Shown: piece by piece, positions 1-8,375 of the stretch | Layout: every line of letters starts with the position of its first letter | Numbering within the stretch: the stretch's first letter is position 1 | Assembly (NCBI RefSeq): GCF_044769865.1 | Contig: NZ_JBIZWA010000001.1 | Coordinates: 1,364,001 to 1,428,000, forward strand | Direction: 5' to 3' | Length of the DNA: 64,000 nt | Source of the DNA: Homoserinimonas sp044769865 | Lineage (GTDB): Bacteria; Actinomycetota; Actinomycetes; Actinomycetales; Microbacteriaceae | Program-made: the position numbers and the translations under genes | Notes under the pieces: model-generated | Databases searched by the model: none | What the model was told of the DNA's origin: nothing | Seen by the model: the letters and a program-made list of their open reading frames with translations, nothing else

Positions 1-378
1 ACGATCGGCACCTGGCTGAAGCATCCGGCGTGGGCGATCCTGCTGCCGGTGCCGCTCTTCGTCGCGGGCCACATCTATGACGTGTGGGGATCGCTCGATG
101 TCGCGGTCTTCGCGATCTTCGCCGGCTGGATCACCTGGCGCACGGGCGGCCTTGAGGCGGCGATCGTGGCGCACGTCATCAACAACGGGCTCATCTTCCT
201 CCTCGGAGCGGTCGGCCTCATGGACACCTCGTCGACCGAGGGCAGCCCCATTGGTGTTGCCGTCACGGCGGTGACCCTGGGCGTGTTCGGGTGGTGGACG
301 GTCCGGATGCACGAGCGCCGCGGCGAGGCGCGGACTCGTGAGGTTGCTCCCGCGCCGCTTGTCGATGCACAACCGTAA
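1..378 (+). CDS. CPBP family intramembrane metalloprotease, C-terminal part
   Basis: The gene enters from the left edge; the reading frame is open from base 1, so the visible 125 residues are the C-terminal part only. The segment is hydrophobic with two or three membrane helices and contains the motif GGLEAAIVAHVINN, which matches the last conserved motif of CPBP (CAAX protease/bacteriocin-processing) proteins, whose histidine and asparagines lie at the membrane active site. A short charged, Arg/Glu-rich tail ends the protein. Known members process or protect against peptides or modify prenylated proteins; the substrate here is unknown. The GTG at 49 is unlikely to be the start because coding continues upstream. 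Confidence 0.8.
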   Translation, partial: TIGTWLKHPAWAILLPVPLFVAGHIYDVWGSLDVAVFAIFAGWITWRTGGLEAAIVAHVINNGLIFLLGAVGLMDTSSTEGSPIGVAVTAVTLGVFGWWTVRMHERRGEARTREVAPAPLVDAQP

Positions 379-457
379 AGACCCTGTGAGTTTGTAGACC
401 TCCCACAGGCGTCGGCGGGGTGCCGTCGCTCGCCTTTGGAGGGCGGGAACCGCAGAA

Positions 458-486
458 TTCACCTCCCTCGGAGTCGTGCCTAGCGT
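458..486 (+). promoter_or_regulatory. Promoter of the acyl-CoA oxidase-like gene
   Basis: A TTCACC box (458-463) and a TAGCGT box (481-486) are separated by 17 bases, a good match to actinobacterial housekeeping spacing. Transcription would start near 493 and give a leader of about 33 bases that carries AGGAGGT at 512-518. Confidence 0.5.
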
Positions 487-525
487 GGAGGAACGCACGC
501 CCCACGGTTCCAGGAGGTCCACGCC

Positions 526-2637
526 ATGGTCGACATCGCCAACAGCACGTCTGCAGTCCCGCCCGCAGCCAAGGACGAGGCCGAACTCGAGCGCCACGTC
601 GATGAGCAGCTCGACAACAGTTCGGAGGCGGCATCCGTCGACGTCGAGAAGCTGGGACGCCTGCTGCTCGGCACGTGGGCTGAGGAGCGCATCGAGTCGC
701 GCAAGGCGATGGAGGACCCGCAGTTCCACCGCATCGACAACCTCACCAAGGAGGACCACCGGGAGCGGGCCCTCGGCCAGCTGAAGGCGCTCGCCGACAG
801 TGGCCGGGTGCTGAAGGCGTTCCCGAAGTCGCTGGGTGGCGAGGAGAACCACGGCGGCAACATCGCCTCGTTCGAAGACCTCGTGCTGGGCGACCCGTCG
901 ATGCAGATCAAGGCGGGCGTGCAGTGGGGCCTCTTCGGCGCGGCTGTGCTCCACCTGGGCACCGAGTACCACCACCGCACCTTCCTCCCCGGCATCATGT
1001 CGATGGAGGTGCCCGGCATCTACGCCATGACGGAGACGGGCCACGGCTCGGATGTCGACTCCGTCGGCACGACGGCGACCTACGACGAGCAGACCCAGGA
1101 GTGGGTCATCAACACCCCCTTCCGCGGCGCCTGGAAGGACTACCTCGGCAACGCCGCCAAGCACGGCATCGCCGCCGTCGTCTTCGCGCAGCTCATCACG
1201 AAGGGTGTCAACCACGGCGTGCACGCCTTCTACGTGCCGGTGCGCGACGAGAACGGCGAGTTCCTGCCCGGCATCGGCGGCGAGGATGACGGCTACAAGG
1301 GCGGCCTCAACGGTATCGACAACGGCCGCCTCCACTTCACGGACGTGCGCATCCCCCGCACCAACCTGCTGAACCGCTACGGGGATGTCGCGGCCGACGG
1401 CACCTACACCTCGCCGATCGAGAGCCCGGGCCGCCGCTTCTTCACGATGCTCGGCACGCTCGTGCAGGGTCGCGTCTCGCTCGATGGGGCGGCGACCACC
1501 GCATCCGGTATGGCCCTCACGATCGCGATCACCTACGCGAACCAGCGCCGCCAGTTCGCGGGCGGCGACGGCGAGGAGCAGGTGCTGCTCGACTACGGCC
1601 GCCACCAGCGCCGCCTGCTCACCCGCCTCGCGACGGCATACGCCCAGTACTTCGCGCACGACGAGCTGCTCGTGCAGTTCGACCAGGTGTTCAGCGGCAA
1701 GGGCGACACCCCTGAGGCCCGCGAGGATCTTGAGACCCTCGCCGCGGCCCTCAAATCGCTCTCCACCTGGAATGCGCTCGACATCCTGCAGGAGGCGCGC
1801 GAAGCGACGGGTGGCGCCGGCTACCTCGCCGAGAACCGCCTCACGGGCCTGCGCAGCGACCTTGACATCTACGCCACCTTCGAGGGTGACAACACGGTGC
1901 TGCTCCAGCTCGTGGCCAAGCGCCTGCTGGGTGATTACGCCGCCCAGTTCAAGGGGGCGGATGCCGGCACCCTCGCCAAGTACGCCGTCGGCCAGGCGGC
2001 CGAGCGGGTCTACCACTTCGGCCTGCGCACGCTCGGGCAGCGTGTGAAGGACCTCGGTTCCACGCGTCGCGCCGTGAGCGAGGTGCGCGACACCGACGTG
2101 CAGCGCGAACTGCTCACCGACCGGGTCGAGACCATGGTGGCCGAGGTCGCGCAGAAGCTGCGCCCGGCATCCAAGCTCCCGCCGGTCGAGGCGCAGGCGC
2201 TCTTCAACCAGCACCAGAACGCCCTCATCGAGGCGGCTCGCGCACACGCCGAACTGCTGCAGTGGGAGGCCTTCACGACCGCGGTCGAGAAGATCGAGGA
2301 TGCCGGCACCCGCCAGGTGCTCACCTGGCTGCACGACGTGTTCGGGCTCGGTCTCATCGAGAAGCACCTCGCCTGGTACCTCATGAACGGTCGTCTCTCG
2401 CCGCAGCGCGCGCAGGCCGTTACGGCGTACATCGACCGGTTGCTCGCGCGGCTCCGCCCCCACGCGCAGGACCTCGTCGATGCCTTCGGCTTCAAGCAGG
2501 TGCACCTGCGCGCGAAGATCGCTTCCGGCGCCGAGCAGGAGCGCCAGGATGAGGCGCGCAACTACTACGTTCGCCTGCGTGCTTCGGGCGACGCCCCCGT
2601 GCACGAGAAGGACTTGCGCAAGAAGGCCAAGAAGTAG
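526..2637 (+). CDS. Acyl-CoA oxidase / acyl-CoA dehydrogenase family protein
   Basis: A 703-residue FAD enzyme of the acyl-CoA oxidase branch, expected to introduce the 2,3-double bond in acyl-CoA thioesters during beta-oxidation, with oxygen or an electron-transfer partner as acceptor. The motif YAMTETGHGSDV (about residue 167) is the FAD/substrate-binding signature of acyl-CoA oxidases. The middle domain has the beta-barrel signature with FTDVRIPRTNLL, and a catalytic-domain stretch GGAGYLAENRL lies near residue 425. The roughly 200-residue C-terminal helical extension matches the ACOX domain and the usual length of about 650-700. The ATG at 526 is preceded by AGGAGGT with good spacing. The gene is monocistronic and is followed by a hexamer repeat. 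Confidence 0.85.
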   Translation: MVDIANSTSAVPPAAKDEAELERHVDEQLDNSSEAASVDVEKLGRLLLGTWAEERIESRKAMEDPQFHRIDNLTKEDHRERALGQLKALADSGRVLKAFPKSLGGEENHGGNIASFEDLVLGDPSMQIKAGVQWGLFGAAVLHLGTEYHHRTFLPGIMSMEVPGIYAMTETGHGSDVDSVGTTATYDEQTQEWVINTPFRGAWKDYLGNAAKHGIAAVVFAQLITKGVNHGVHAFYVPVRDENGEFLPGIGGEDDGYKGGLNGIDNGRLHFTDVRIPRTNLLNRYGDVAADGTYTSPIESPGRRFFTMLGTLVQGRVSLDGAATTASGMALTIAITYANQRRQFAGGDGEEQVLLDYGRHQRRLLTRLATAYAQYFAHDELLVQFDQVFSGKGDTPEAREDLETLAAALKSLSTWNALDILQEAREATGGAGYLAENRLTGLRSDLDIYATFEGDNTVLLQLVAKRLLGDYAAQFKGADAGTLAKYAVGQAAERVYHFGLRTLGQRVKDLGSTRRAVSEVRDTDVQRELLTDRVETMVAEVAQKLRPASKLPPVEAQALFNQHQNALIEAARAHAELLQWEAFTTAVEKIEDAGTRQVLTWLHDVFGLGLIEKHLAWYLMNGRLSPQRAQAVTAYIDRLLARLRPHAQDLVDAFGFKQVHLRAKIASGAEQERQDEARNYYVRLRASGDAPVHEKDLRKKAKK

Positions 2638-2641
2638 GGTC

Positions 2642-2714
<73 letters not shown>

Positions 2715-2751
2715 CTCGCGCTCCTGCTCGCGCGTTCGCGCTCCCGCGTCT

Positions 2752-2818
2752 CGCGAATGACTGAGTTCCGGACAAATGATCGTGCCGCGGCGCAGTCATT
2801 TGTCCGAAACGCGGTCAT
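2752..2818. repeat. 67-bp dispersed palindrome, copy 1
   Basis: Near-perfect long inverted repeat: CGGACAAATGAT on the left pairs with GTCATTTGTCCG on the right around a GC-rich centre (CGTGCCGCGGCGC). A second copy with few differences lies at 3452-3518, so the two copies flank the DHFR-like gene. It looks like a REP/MITE-type intergenic element; no transposase gene is present. Confidence 0.85.
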
Positions 2819-2876
2819 TCGGATGCTGCGCCTGGGCGCGGCGGCGGATGCTGCGGCGGATGTCAGGGGTGCGCAG

Positions 2877-2882
2877 TAACGT
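2877..2882 (+). promoter_or_regulatory. -10 box of a probable leaderless transcript
   Basis: TAACGT ends six bases before the ATG at 2889 and no Shine-Dalgarno sequence is present. This spacing puts the transcription start at or next to the start codon. The same arrangement recurs before recQ, tilS, lysS and other genes here. Confidence 0.5.
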
Positions 2883-2888
2883 CGGCGC

Positions 2889-3479
2889 ATGACGCGCATA
2901 CTCTTCGATACGGCAACCACGATCAACGGCTTCATCGCGGATGAGCAGAACTCCCTCGAGTGGCTCTTTGCGGTCGAGGGTGGGGATCATCCCGATGAGG
3001 GACTCTTTCCGTCAGGCGCGGCCGTGCTGGTGGAGGGTTCGACCACGTATGAGTGGATCCTGCGTCACGACGCGGTGATCGAGCATCCGGAGAAGTGGGC
3101 CGAGTTCCACGGCGATCGGCCCGTCTACGTCATGACGACGCGGGAGCTGCCCGTGCCCGAGGGGGCGGATGTGCGATTCCGTTCGGGCGCGATCGTGGAC
3201 CTGCTGCCGGAACTGCGCGAGGCAGCAGCGGACGGCGACATCTGGGTCGTGGGCGGGGGAGACCTCGCGGGGCAGTTCCTCGACGCGGGAGCGCTCGACG
3301 AGATCGCGCTGTCGGTAGCGCCCGTCGCGCTCACGGGTGGCGCGCCCGTGTTCCCGCGGCGCATCGAGTCAGAGCAGCTCTGCCTCGAGAGCGCCGAGAA
3401 GTTTGGCCAGTTCGCGCGCCTCGTCTACTCGGTGCGCCAGCCGTCCCGCCCCGCGAATGACCGGATTTCGGACAAATGA
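2889..3479 (+). CDS. RibD_C / dihydrofolate reductase family protein
   Basis: A 196-residue single-domain protein with the RibD C-terminal/DHFR-like fold, expected to be an NADPH-dependent reductase with an unassigned substrate. Supporting features are the N-terminal beta strand with TINGFIA, the middle GSTTYEW helix start (family G-x-T-Y/T-E), the strand RPVYVMTTR, and the nucleotide-binding stretch DIWVVGGGDLAGQFL. The start at 2889 fits a leaderless mRNA with TAACGT just upstream. The last residues and the stop codon lie inside the second copy of the 67-bp palindrome, so that element has set the C-terminus (tail PANDRISDK). Its true pathway role cannot be told from context. Confidence 0.75.
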   Translation: MTRILFDTATTINGFIADEQNSLEWLFAVEGGDHPDEGLFPSGAAVLVEGSTTYEWILRHDAVIEHPEKWAEFHGDRPVYVMTTRELPVPEGADVRFRSGAIVDLLPELREAAADGDIWVVGGGDLAGQFLDAGALDEIALSVAPVALTGGAPVFPRRIESEQLCLESAEKFGQFARLVYSVRQPSRPANDRISDK

Positions 3480-3518
3480 TCGTGCCGCGGCACAGTCATT
3501 TGTCCGAAACGCGGTCAT
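3452..3518. repeat. 67-bp dispersed palindrome, copy 2
   Basis: Same element as 2752-2818. Arms TTTCGGACAAATGAT and GTCATTTGTCCGAAA enclose the self-complementary core CGTGCCGCGGCACA, with outer ATGACCG/CGGTCAT pairing. It overlaps the 3' end of the DHFR-like gene, provides its TGA stop at 3477-3479, and could also act as a terminator hairpin. Confidence 0.85.
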
Positions 3519-3619
3519 CTGCTGAGGGCGCAGAACGCGGGGAGGCAGAGTCTCCCCCTCCCCAGGGTGGTGGGCGACCGTTCGTCCACGCGGTCGGCGC
3601 GGGTGACGGATGCCACGGC

Positions 3620-3625
3620 TAGCCT
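3620..3625 (+). promoter_or_regulatory. -10 box before recQ
   Basis: TAGCCT lies seven bases before the ATG at 3633, with no ribosome binding site between them. This is the leaderless arrangement seen elsewhere in the window and supports the 3633 start over the longer frame from 3567. Confidence 0.5.
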
Positions 3626-3632
3626 TGAACGC

Positions 3633-5453
3633 ATGACCCAGGTGACTTCTCCCGACGCCGCCCTCGAGGTGCTCGGCCGTGTCTTCGGCTACGAGTCGTT
3701 TCGCGGCGACCAGGCGGAGATCATCCGTCACGTTGTCGACGGCGGCGACGCGCTCGTGCTCATGCCGACGGGTGGCGGCAAGTCGCTCTGCTACCAGGTG
3801 CCCGCGCTCGTGCGTGAGGGCACCGGGGTCGTCGTCTCGCCGCTCATCGCCCTCATGCAAGACCAGGTGGATGCCCTCGCGGCCAACGGGGTGCGGGCCG
3901 AGTTCCTCAATTCGACGCAGAGCCTCGATGAGCGCCGCCGCGTCGAAGCCGCCTTCGTCGCGGGCGAGGTCGATCTCCTCTATCTCGCGCCAGAGCGGCT
4001 GGCGCTCGAGTCGACCGTCGCCCTCTTCGACCGCGCGCCGATCGCACTCTTCGCGATCGACGAGGCGCACTGTGTCGCGCAGTGGGGGCACGACTTCCGC
4101 CCCGACTACCTGCGGCTGTCGATGCTGCACGAGCGCTGGCCGAACATCCCCCGCATCGCCCTCACGGCGACCGCGACGCGGCAGACCCACGCCGAGATCG
4201 CCCACAGGCTGCAGCTGGACGACGCCCGTCATTTCGTCGCGAGCTTCGACCGCCCGAACATCCAGTACCGCATCGTGCCGAAGGAGCAGCCCGCCAAACA
4301 GCTGCTCGACCTGATCCGCACCGAGCATCCGGATGCCGCGGGCATCGTCTACTGCCTCTCGCGCGCCTCGGTCGAGAAGACCGCAGACATGCTCGTCGCG
4401 AACGGCATCCCTGCGCTGCCGTACCACGCGGGCCTGCCGGCGGAGGCGCGGGCCGCGAACCAGGCGCGCTTCCTGCGCGAGGACGGCCTCGTCATGGTCG
4501 CGACGATCGCGTTCGGCATGGGCATCGACAAGCCGGACGTGCGCTTCGTCGCCCACCTCGACCTGCCCAAGTCGGTTGAGGGCTACTACCAGGAGACCGG
4601 CCGTGCCGGGCGCGACGGCCTCCCCTCGACCGCATGGCTCGCGTACGGCCTGCAGGATGTGGTGCAGCAGCGCCGCATGATCGATTCCTCCGAGGGCGAT
4701 CTCGCCCACCGGCGCCGACTGAGCGCGCACCTCGACGCCATGCTGGCCCTCTGCGAGACGGTCGAGTGTCGACGGATGCAATTGCTGGCCTACTTCGGCC
4801 AGGCGAGTGAGCCCTGCGGCAACTGCGACACCTGCATCACGCCGCCCGAATCCTGGGACGGCACCGTGCCCGCCCAGAAGCTCCTCTCGACGATCGTGCG
4901 CCTGCAGCGCGAGCGCAACCAGACCTTCGGCGCCGGCCAGATCATCGACATCCTCCGCGGCAAGGAGACCCCGCGCACCCGGCAGCACGGCCACGAGCAG
5001 CTCGCCACCTGGGGCATCGGGGCTGACCTCAGCGACCAGCAGTGGCGCGGCGTCGTGCGGCAGCTGCTCGCCCAGGGCCTGCTCGCGACGCAGGGTGACT
5101 ACGGCATCCTGGCGCTGACGGATGCTTCGGCCGCTGTGCTCTCGGGCAGCCGCCCCGTCTCCCTCCGCACCGAGCCGGAACGTGCGGCTCGGCGCGCACC
5201 CAAGGCTCGCGCCGCCGTCGCCGACCTCGAGCCCATCCAGCTGGAACTCTTCGAGGCGCTGCGAGCGTGGCGCGCGGCGACCGCGAAGGAGCAGGGTGTG
5301 CCCGCCTACGTCGTCTTCGGCGACGCCACGCTCCGCGCGATCGCCACGGCCCGGCCCGAGACGCTCGCCGGTCTCTCCAGGCTGAGCGGCGTCGGGCAGA
5401 AGAAACTCGAGACCTACGGCGAACAGGTGCTCGCCGTCGTCGCGGCAGCATGA
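3633..5453 (+). CDS. recQ: ATP-dependent DNA helicase RecQ
   Basis: A 606-residue superfamily-2 3'-5' DNA helicase for recombination and repair of stalled forks. Visible motifs are Walker A MPTGGGKSLCYQVPAL (about residue 48), the DEAHC box (about 145), motif III LTATAT, motif VI QETGRAGRDGLPS, a zinc-binding Cys cluster (CGNCDTC, about 396-402), then a winged-helix RQC region and a C-terminal HRDC domain (about 535-606, ending LSGVGQKKLETYGEQVL). The ATG at 3633 is chosen because TAGCCT stands seven bases upstream; the open frame extends to 3567 but has no start signals. Its end overlaps an ATG of the next gene. Confidence 0.93.
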   Translation: MTQVTSPDAALEVLGRVFGYESFRGDQAEIIRHVVDGGDALVLMPTGGGKSLCYQVPALVREGTGVVVSPLIALMQDQVDALAANGVRAEFLNSTQSLDERRRVEAAFVAGEVDLLYLAPERLALESTVALFDRAPIALFAIDEAHCVAQWGHDFRPDYLRLSMLHERWPNIPRIALTATATRQTHAEIAHRLQLDDARHFVASFDRPNIQYRIVPKEQPAKQLLDLIRTEHPDAAGIVYCLSRASVEKTADMLVANGIPALPYHAGLPAEARAANQARFLREDGLVMVATIAFGMGIDKPDVRFVAHLDLPKSVEGYYQETGRAGRDGLPSTAWLAYGLQDVVQQRRMIDSSEGDLAHRRRLSAHLDAMLALCETVECRRMQLLAYFGQASEPCGNCDTCITPPESWDGTVPAQKLLSTIVRLQRERNQTFGAGQIIDILRGKETPRTRQHGHEQLATWGIGADLSDQQWRGVVRQLLAQGLLATQGDYGILALTDASAAVLSGSRPVSLRTEPERAARRAPKARAAVADLEPIQLELFEALRAWRAATAKEQGVPAYVVFGDATLRAIATARPETLAGLSRLSGVGQKKLETYGEQVLAVVAAA

Positions 5454-5464
5454 AGGGAACGACC

Positions 5465-6898
5465 ATGAACGGCATCACCCCCGAGGCGCTCGCCGAGGTC
5501 GACCGCGTCTTCACACGCCAGCAGGCAAGCGGTGCTTCGCCGAGCGCGGCCTGGGGCGTCTTCGACCGCAGCGGACTCGTGCACAGCGGCTCGGCGGGGG
5601 CACTGCGGAGCGGCGCGACACCCGGCCCCGACACCGCCTACCGCATCGCGTCCTGCACCAAGAGCTTCACCGCGGCCGCCCTGCTCGCGCTGCGCGACGA
5701 GGGCCGACTCGGGCTCGACGACCCCGTCAGCGCGCACGTTCCCGAGTTCGCGGATGTTGCACTCCCCAGCGCAGACTCGCCCGCCATCACGCTCCGCATG
5801 CTGCTGACCATGTCGGGCGGCCTGCCGACCGACGATCCCTGGGGCGACCGCCAGGAGTCCATGACGGAGGAAGAGCTGAACGCGCTCCTCGCCGCCGGGC
5901 TCTCCTTCGACACGATTCCCGGCACGACCTTCAGCTACTCCAACCTTGGCTACGCCCTCCTTGGCCGCGCCATCGAAACCGCGTCTGGCACCGACTACCG
6001 CGCGTTCGTGCGCGAACGGTTCCTCGAGCCACTCGGGCTCAGCCGCACCGCCTTCGAGTCCGACCGCTACACGGGCGACGAAGCAGCCCAGGGCGCTCGC
6101 CACCTCGACGGCCAGTGGGACTACGTGCCCTTCTCGGGCCCCGGAGCCTTCTCCCCGATTGGCGGGCTGTTCAGTACGGTGGGCGACCTCGCCCGGTGGG
6201 CGGGATGGCTCGCGGATGCCTTCGACCCGGCTGGCAGCGATGAGCGCGTGCTCCGTCGGGCCAGCCGGCGCGAGATGCAGCAGGGGCAACGCATCGTGCC
6301 GGGCCGCTCCGAGCATCCGATGGGCTACGGGCTGGGGCTCTTCGTCGAGCACTACGAGAACCAAGGCCCCGTCGCATCGCACTCGGGCGGGTACCCCGGA
6401 TGCTCCGCCCACATGCGCTGGTCGACCGAACTCGGGCTCGGCGTGGTCGCCTTCGAGAACGCGACCTTCTCGCGCGTGCCGCTCGCGACGACGAAGGCGT
6501 TCGACTCGCTGCTTGCGACGGTGCGCCCCACGCGCACCGGGTTCCAGCTCGAGCGACTGTGGCCCGAGACGCGCGAGGCGCAGGCCACGGTGACCGCGTT
6601 CCTCGCCGACTGGAACGATGACACCGCCCGCGGGCTCTTCACGCCGAACGTCGAGTGGGACATGCCCTACCCGCAGCGACGGGAGGCCCTCGCGGCCGCA
6701 CTTCGTGCCGTCGGCGGGCTCACGGGCGCACCGGCGCGAGATGAGGCATCCGTCGCGCCCTCGCAAGTGTCGTGGTCGATGCCGGGTCACACGGGGGCCG
6801 TCAGGGTGCACATCCAGTTGACCCCTGAGCGGCCGCCCCGCGTGCAGAGCCTACGCGTCGAGACGATCGCGCCCGCCGCGGGGCCCATGCTGCGCTGA
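5465..6898 (+). CDS. Serine hydrolase, beta-lactamase (class C/AmpC-like) family
   Basis: A 477-residue protein of the PF00144 serine hydrolase family, which includes class C beta-lactamases, DD-peptidases and esterases. It carries the SxxK motif in ASCTKSF, the YxN motif in FSYSNLGYALLG, and the HxG motif HSGGYPG. No signal peptide is evident, so it is probably cytoplasmic and more likely an esterase or peptidase than a resistance enzyme. About 110 residues after the catalytic domain form an extra C-terminal domain that I cannot name. The ATG at 5465 has AAGGGA at a good distance; an in-frame ATG at 5450 overlaps the recQ stop and is a weaker alternative. Confidence 0.8.
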   Translation: MNGITPEALAEVDRVFTRQQASGASPSAAWGVFDRSGLVHSGSAGALRSGATPGPDTAYRIASCTKSFTAAALLALRDEGRLGLDDPVSAHVPEFADVALPSADSPAITLRMLLTMSGGLPTDDPWGDRQESMTEEELNALLAAGLSFDTIPGTTFSYSNLGYALLGRAIETASGTDYRAFVRERFLEPLGLSRTAFESDRYTGDEAAQGARHLDGQWDYVPFSGPGAFSPIGGLFSTVGDLARWAGWLADAFDPAGSDERVLRRASRREMQQGQRIVPGRSEHPMGYGLGLFVEHYENQGPVASHSGGYPGCSAHMRWSTELGLGVVAFENATFSRVPLATTKAFDSLLATVRPTRTGFQLERLWPETREAQATVTAFLADWNDDTARGLFTPNVEWDMPYPQRREALAAALRAVGGLTGAPARDEASVAPSQVSWSMPGHTGAVRVHIQLTPERPPRVQSLRVETIAPAAGPMLR

Positions 6899-6907
6899 GT
6901 CACCCTC

Positions 6908-8176
6908 CTACTGCGCTCGACGGTTCAGCGTGAGCGCGCCCTCGAGCGTGGAGTTGGCGACGTTCACGAGCTTGGTCGTCGGCGGCACGAGCATGTTGCA
7001 GCTGAAGCGCGACTTGCCGAAGACGTTGCCCTCGATCGTGAGGCCCGCAATGGCACCCTTGCCCTTCTCGGCAACGTTGATGGAGCATCCGCCGCCGGAG
7101 ATGCGGTTGTCCTTGATCGTGACATTGCCGACGCGGCCACGGTCCTGCGTGATCTGCACGGCAGCGTTGTGGGCGCCACTGATCGTGTTGCCGACGATGT
7201 GGATGTTGCGTCCCTGCTGGATCTGGATGCTGTCGTCGTGGCTCGGCCCGCCGCCGTGGGCCGGGTCGTTCGCGTAGTGCAGGTTGTCGCGCAGGCGCGA
7301 GTCGCTGATCGTGACGTCGTCGCCGAAGATGTGCACGGCGTCGATCACGTGGTGAATGTCGACTCGCGTCAGCGTGAACCCGTAGCCGTAGACACCGTTC
7401 GTGCGCGAGGTCTTGTGGGTGGGGGCGATCTCGCTGTCGATCACGCGAAGGCCAGCGGAGGTGCCGCTGCCCGCGTACAGCAGGATCGCGTTGCCATCGG
7501 TGGCCCGGCCGCGGATGACGCTGTTCTTGATCGTCACATTGGGTGCCTCGACACGCACGAAACCGCGGATGTCGAGCCCGTCGATCACGGCGCCCGGCGT
7601 CGCGATGGTGAGGTCACCCGCGTGCACCGTCAGCGACGTGCCGGCTGGCACGCCGACGGATGCCGCATTCGAGGTCGGCCTGGCGGGAGGCGAAGCGGGG
7701 GCCGTCTTCGCTGGGGCGCTGGCCTTCGCAGGCGCCGGAGCGGCGGGGCTCGCCGGTGCCGGCGCGGGCACTGGCACTGGCGCGGGGGTCGGCGCGTCAG
7801 GTGATGGCGCGGGGGTCGGCACAGCGGGGCCGGGAGTCGGCACAGCGGGGCCGGGTGTCGGCGCGGAGTCGGGAGACGGCACCGAGGAGTCGGGCGTCAC
7901 GGGATCCCGCGGGGCAGGCGTGCGCACAGACCCTGCCTGGTCTCGGGCGTCGTCGCTGCCCTCAGGGGCGGTGTCGGCTGGCGCCTCCTCCTGCTCGCCC
8001 GGTTCCTGGCCACCCTCGGTGGACGGACTGTCGGCGCGCTCCGACGGGGTGTCACGAGTGGCAGCACCATCCGCGGTCAACACGGTGGTGCCAACGGTTG
8101 CGCCTGTCGAGAGGAGCACGCCGCTGAGGAAGAGGGTGAGAAGGGTGCGCCAACGGGCGCGGTCGAGTTGGGCCAT
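6908..8176 (-). CDS. Secreted right-handed beta-helix protein (paralogue 1)
   Basis: A 422-residue exported protein. A signal peptide or anchor (RWRTLLTLFLSGVLLSTGAT) is followed by about 160 residues of low-complexity linker rich in Pro, Ala, Ser and Thr with PTPGPAVP repeats, then a parallel beta-helix domain rich in N-x-T/V-I turns (VTIKNSVIRGRAT, DVTISDSRLRDN, GHNAAVQITQD-like). It is closely related to the genes at 8376 and 9927. Such folds usually bind or cleave polysaccharide, which fits the flanking exopolysaccharide cluster, but no lyase residues can be assigned. The ATG at 8176 has GGAGAG upstream and is preferred to the ATG at 8227. Confidence 0.75.
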   Translation of the reverse strand: MAQLDRARWRTLLTLFLSGVLLSTGATVGTTVLTADGAATRDTPSERADSPSTEGGQEPGEQEEAPADTAPEGSDDARDQAGSVRTPAPRDPVTPDSSVPSPDSAPTPGPAVPTPGPAVPTPAPSPDAPTPAPVPVPAPAPASPAAPAPAKASAPAKTAPASPPARPTSNAASVGVPAGTSLTVHAGDLTIATPGAVIDGLDIRGFVRVEAPNVTIKNSVIRGRATDGNAILLYAGSGTSAGLRVIDSEIAPTHKTSRTNGVYGYGFTLTRVDIHHVIDAVHIFGDDVTISDSRLRDNLHYANDPAHGGGPSHDDSIQIQQGRNIHIVGNTISGAHNAAVQITQDRGRVGNVTIKDNRISGGGCSINVAEKGKGAIAGLTIEGNVFGKSRFSCNMLVPPTTKLVNVANSTLEGALTLNRRAQ

Positions 8177-8257
8177 GGCGAGCTCTCCGTCGGATTCGGG
8201 GGCGGTCGGGTGGGGTGCCGTGGTCATCGAGCTTCGGGAGCGGCTCGGGCGCGACGT

Positions 8258-8298
8258 AGATTACGGACCCAACCTGAGTATCCCCCGAAAGGGGGGTA
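8258..8298 (-). promoter_or_regulatory. Promoter region with C5/G5 palindrome
   Basis: On the minus strand a TAATCT box (8258-8263) stands 17 bases downstream of a GTATCCCCC-GAAA-GGGGGGTAT palindrome (8278-8299), which occupies the -35 position. The palindrome is probably an operator for the beta-helix gene starting at 8176; related palindromes occur at 31735, 31796 and 34728. Confidence 0.45.
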
Positions 8299-8322
8299 TT
8301 TGTTCAGAGGTCTTGGAGACGC

Positions 8323-8360
8323 AAAAAGGGCCGCCCCGACGGATAATCGGGGCGGCCCTT
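8323..8360 (-). terminator. Rho-independent terminator
   Basis: Perfect 14-bp GC-rich stem (AAGGGCCGCCCCGA and its complement) with a seven-base loop, followed on the minus strand by TTTTTGCG. It lies 16 bases beyond the stop of the beta-helix gene that ends at 8376 and separates it from the next paralogue. Confidence 0.85.
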
Positions 8361-8375
8361 CTGTGCGAGCGGTGG

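Noticed and set aside
3369..4994. 541-codon open frame on the minus strand
   Set aside because: Antisense to recQ and spans the palindrome at 3452. No functional motif.
5267..5464. Longer N-terminus for the serine hydrolase
   Set aside because: The frame is open to 5267 but that part lies inside recQ and is Arg-rich. The ATG at 5465 has a proper binding site.
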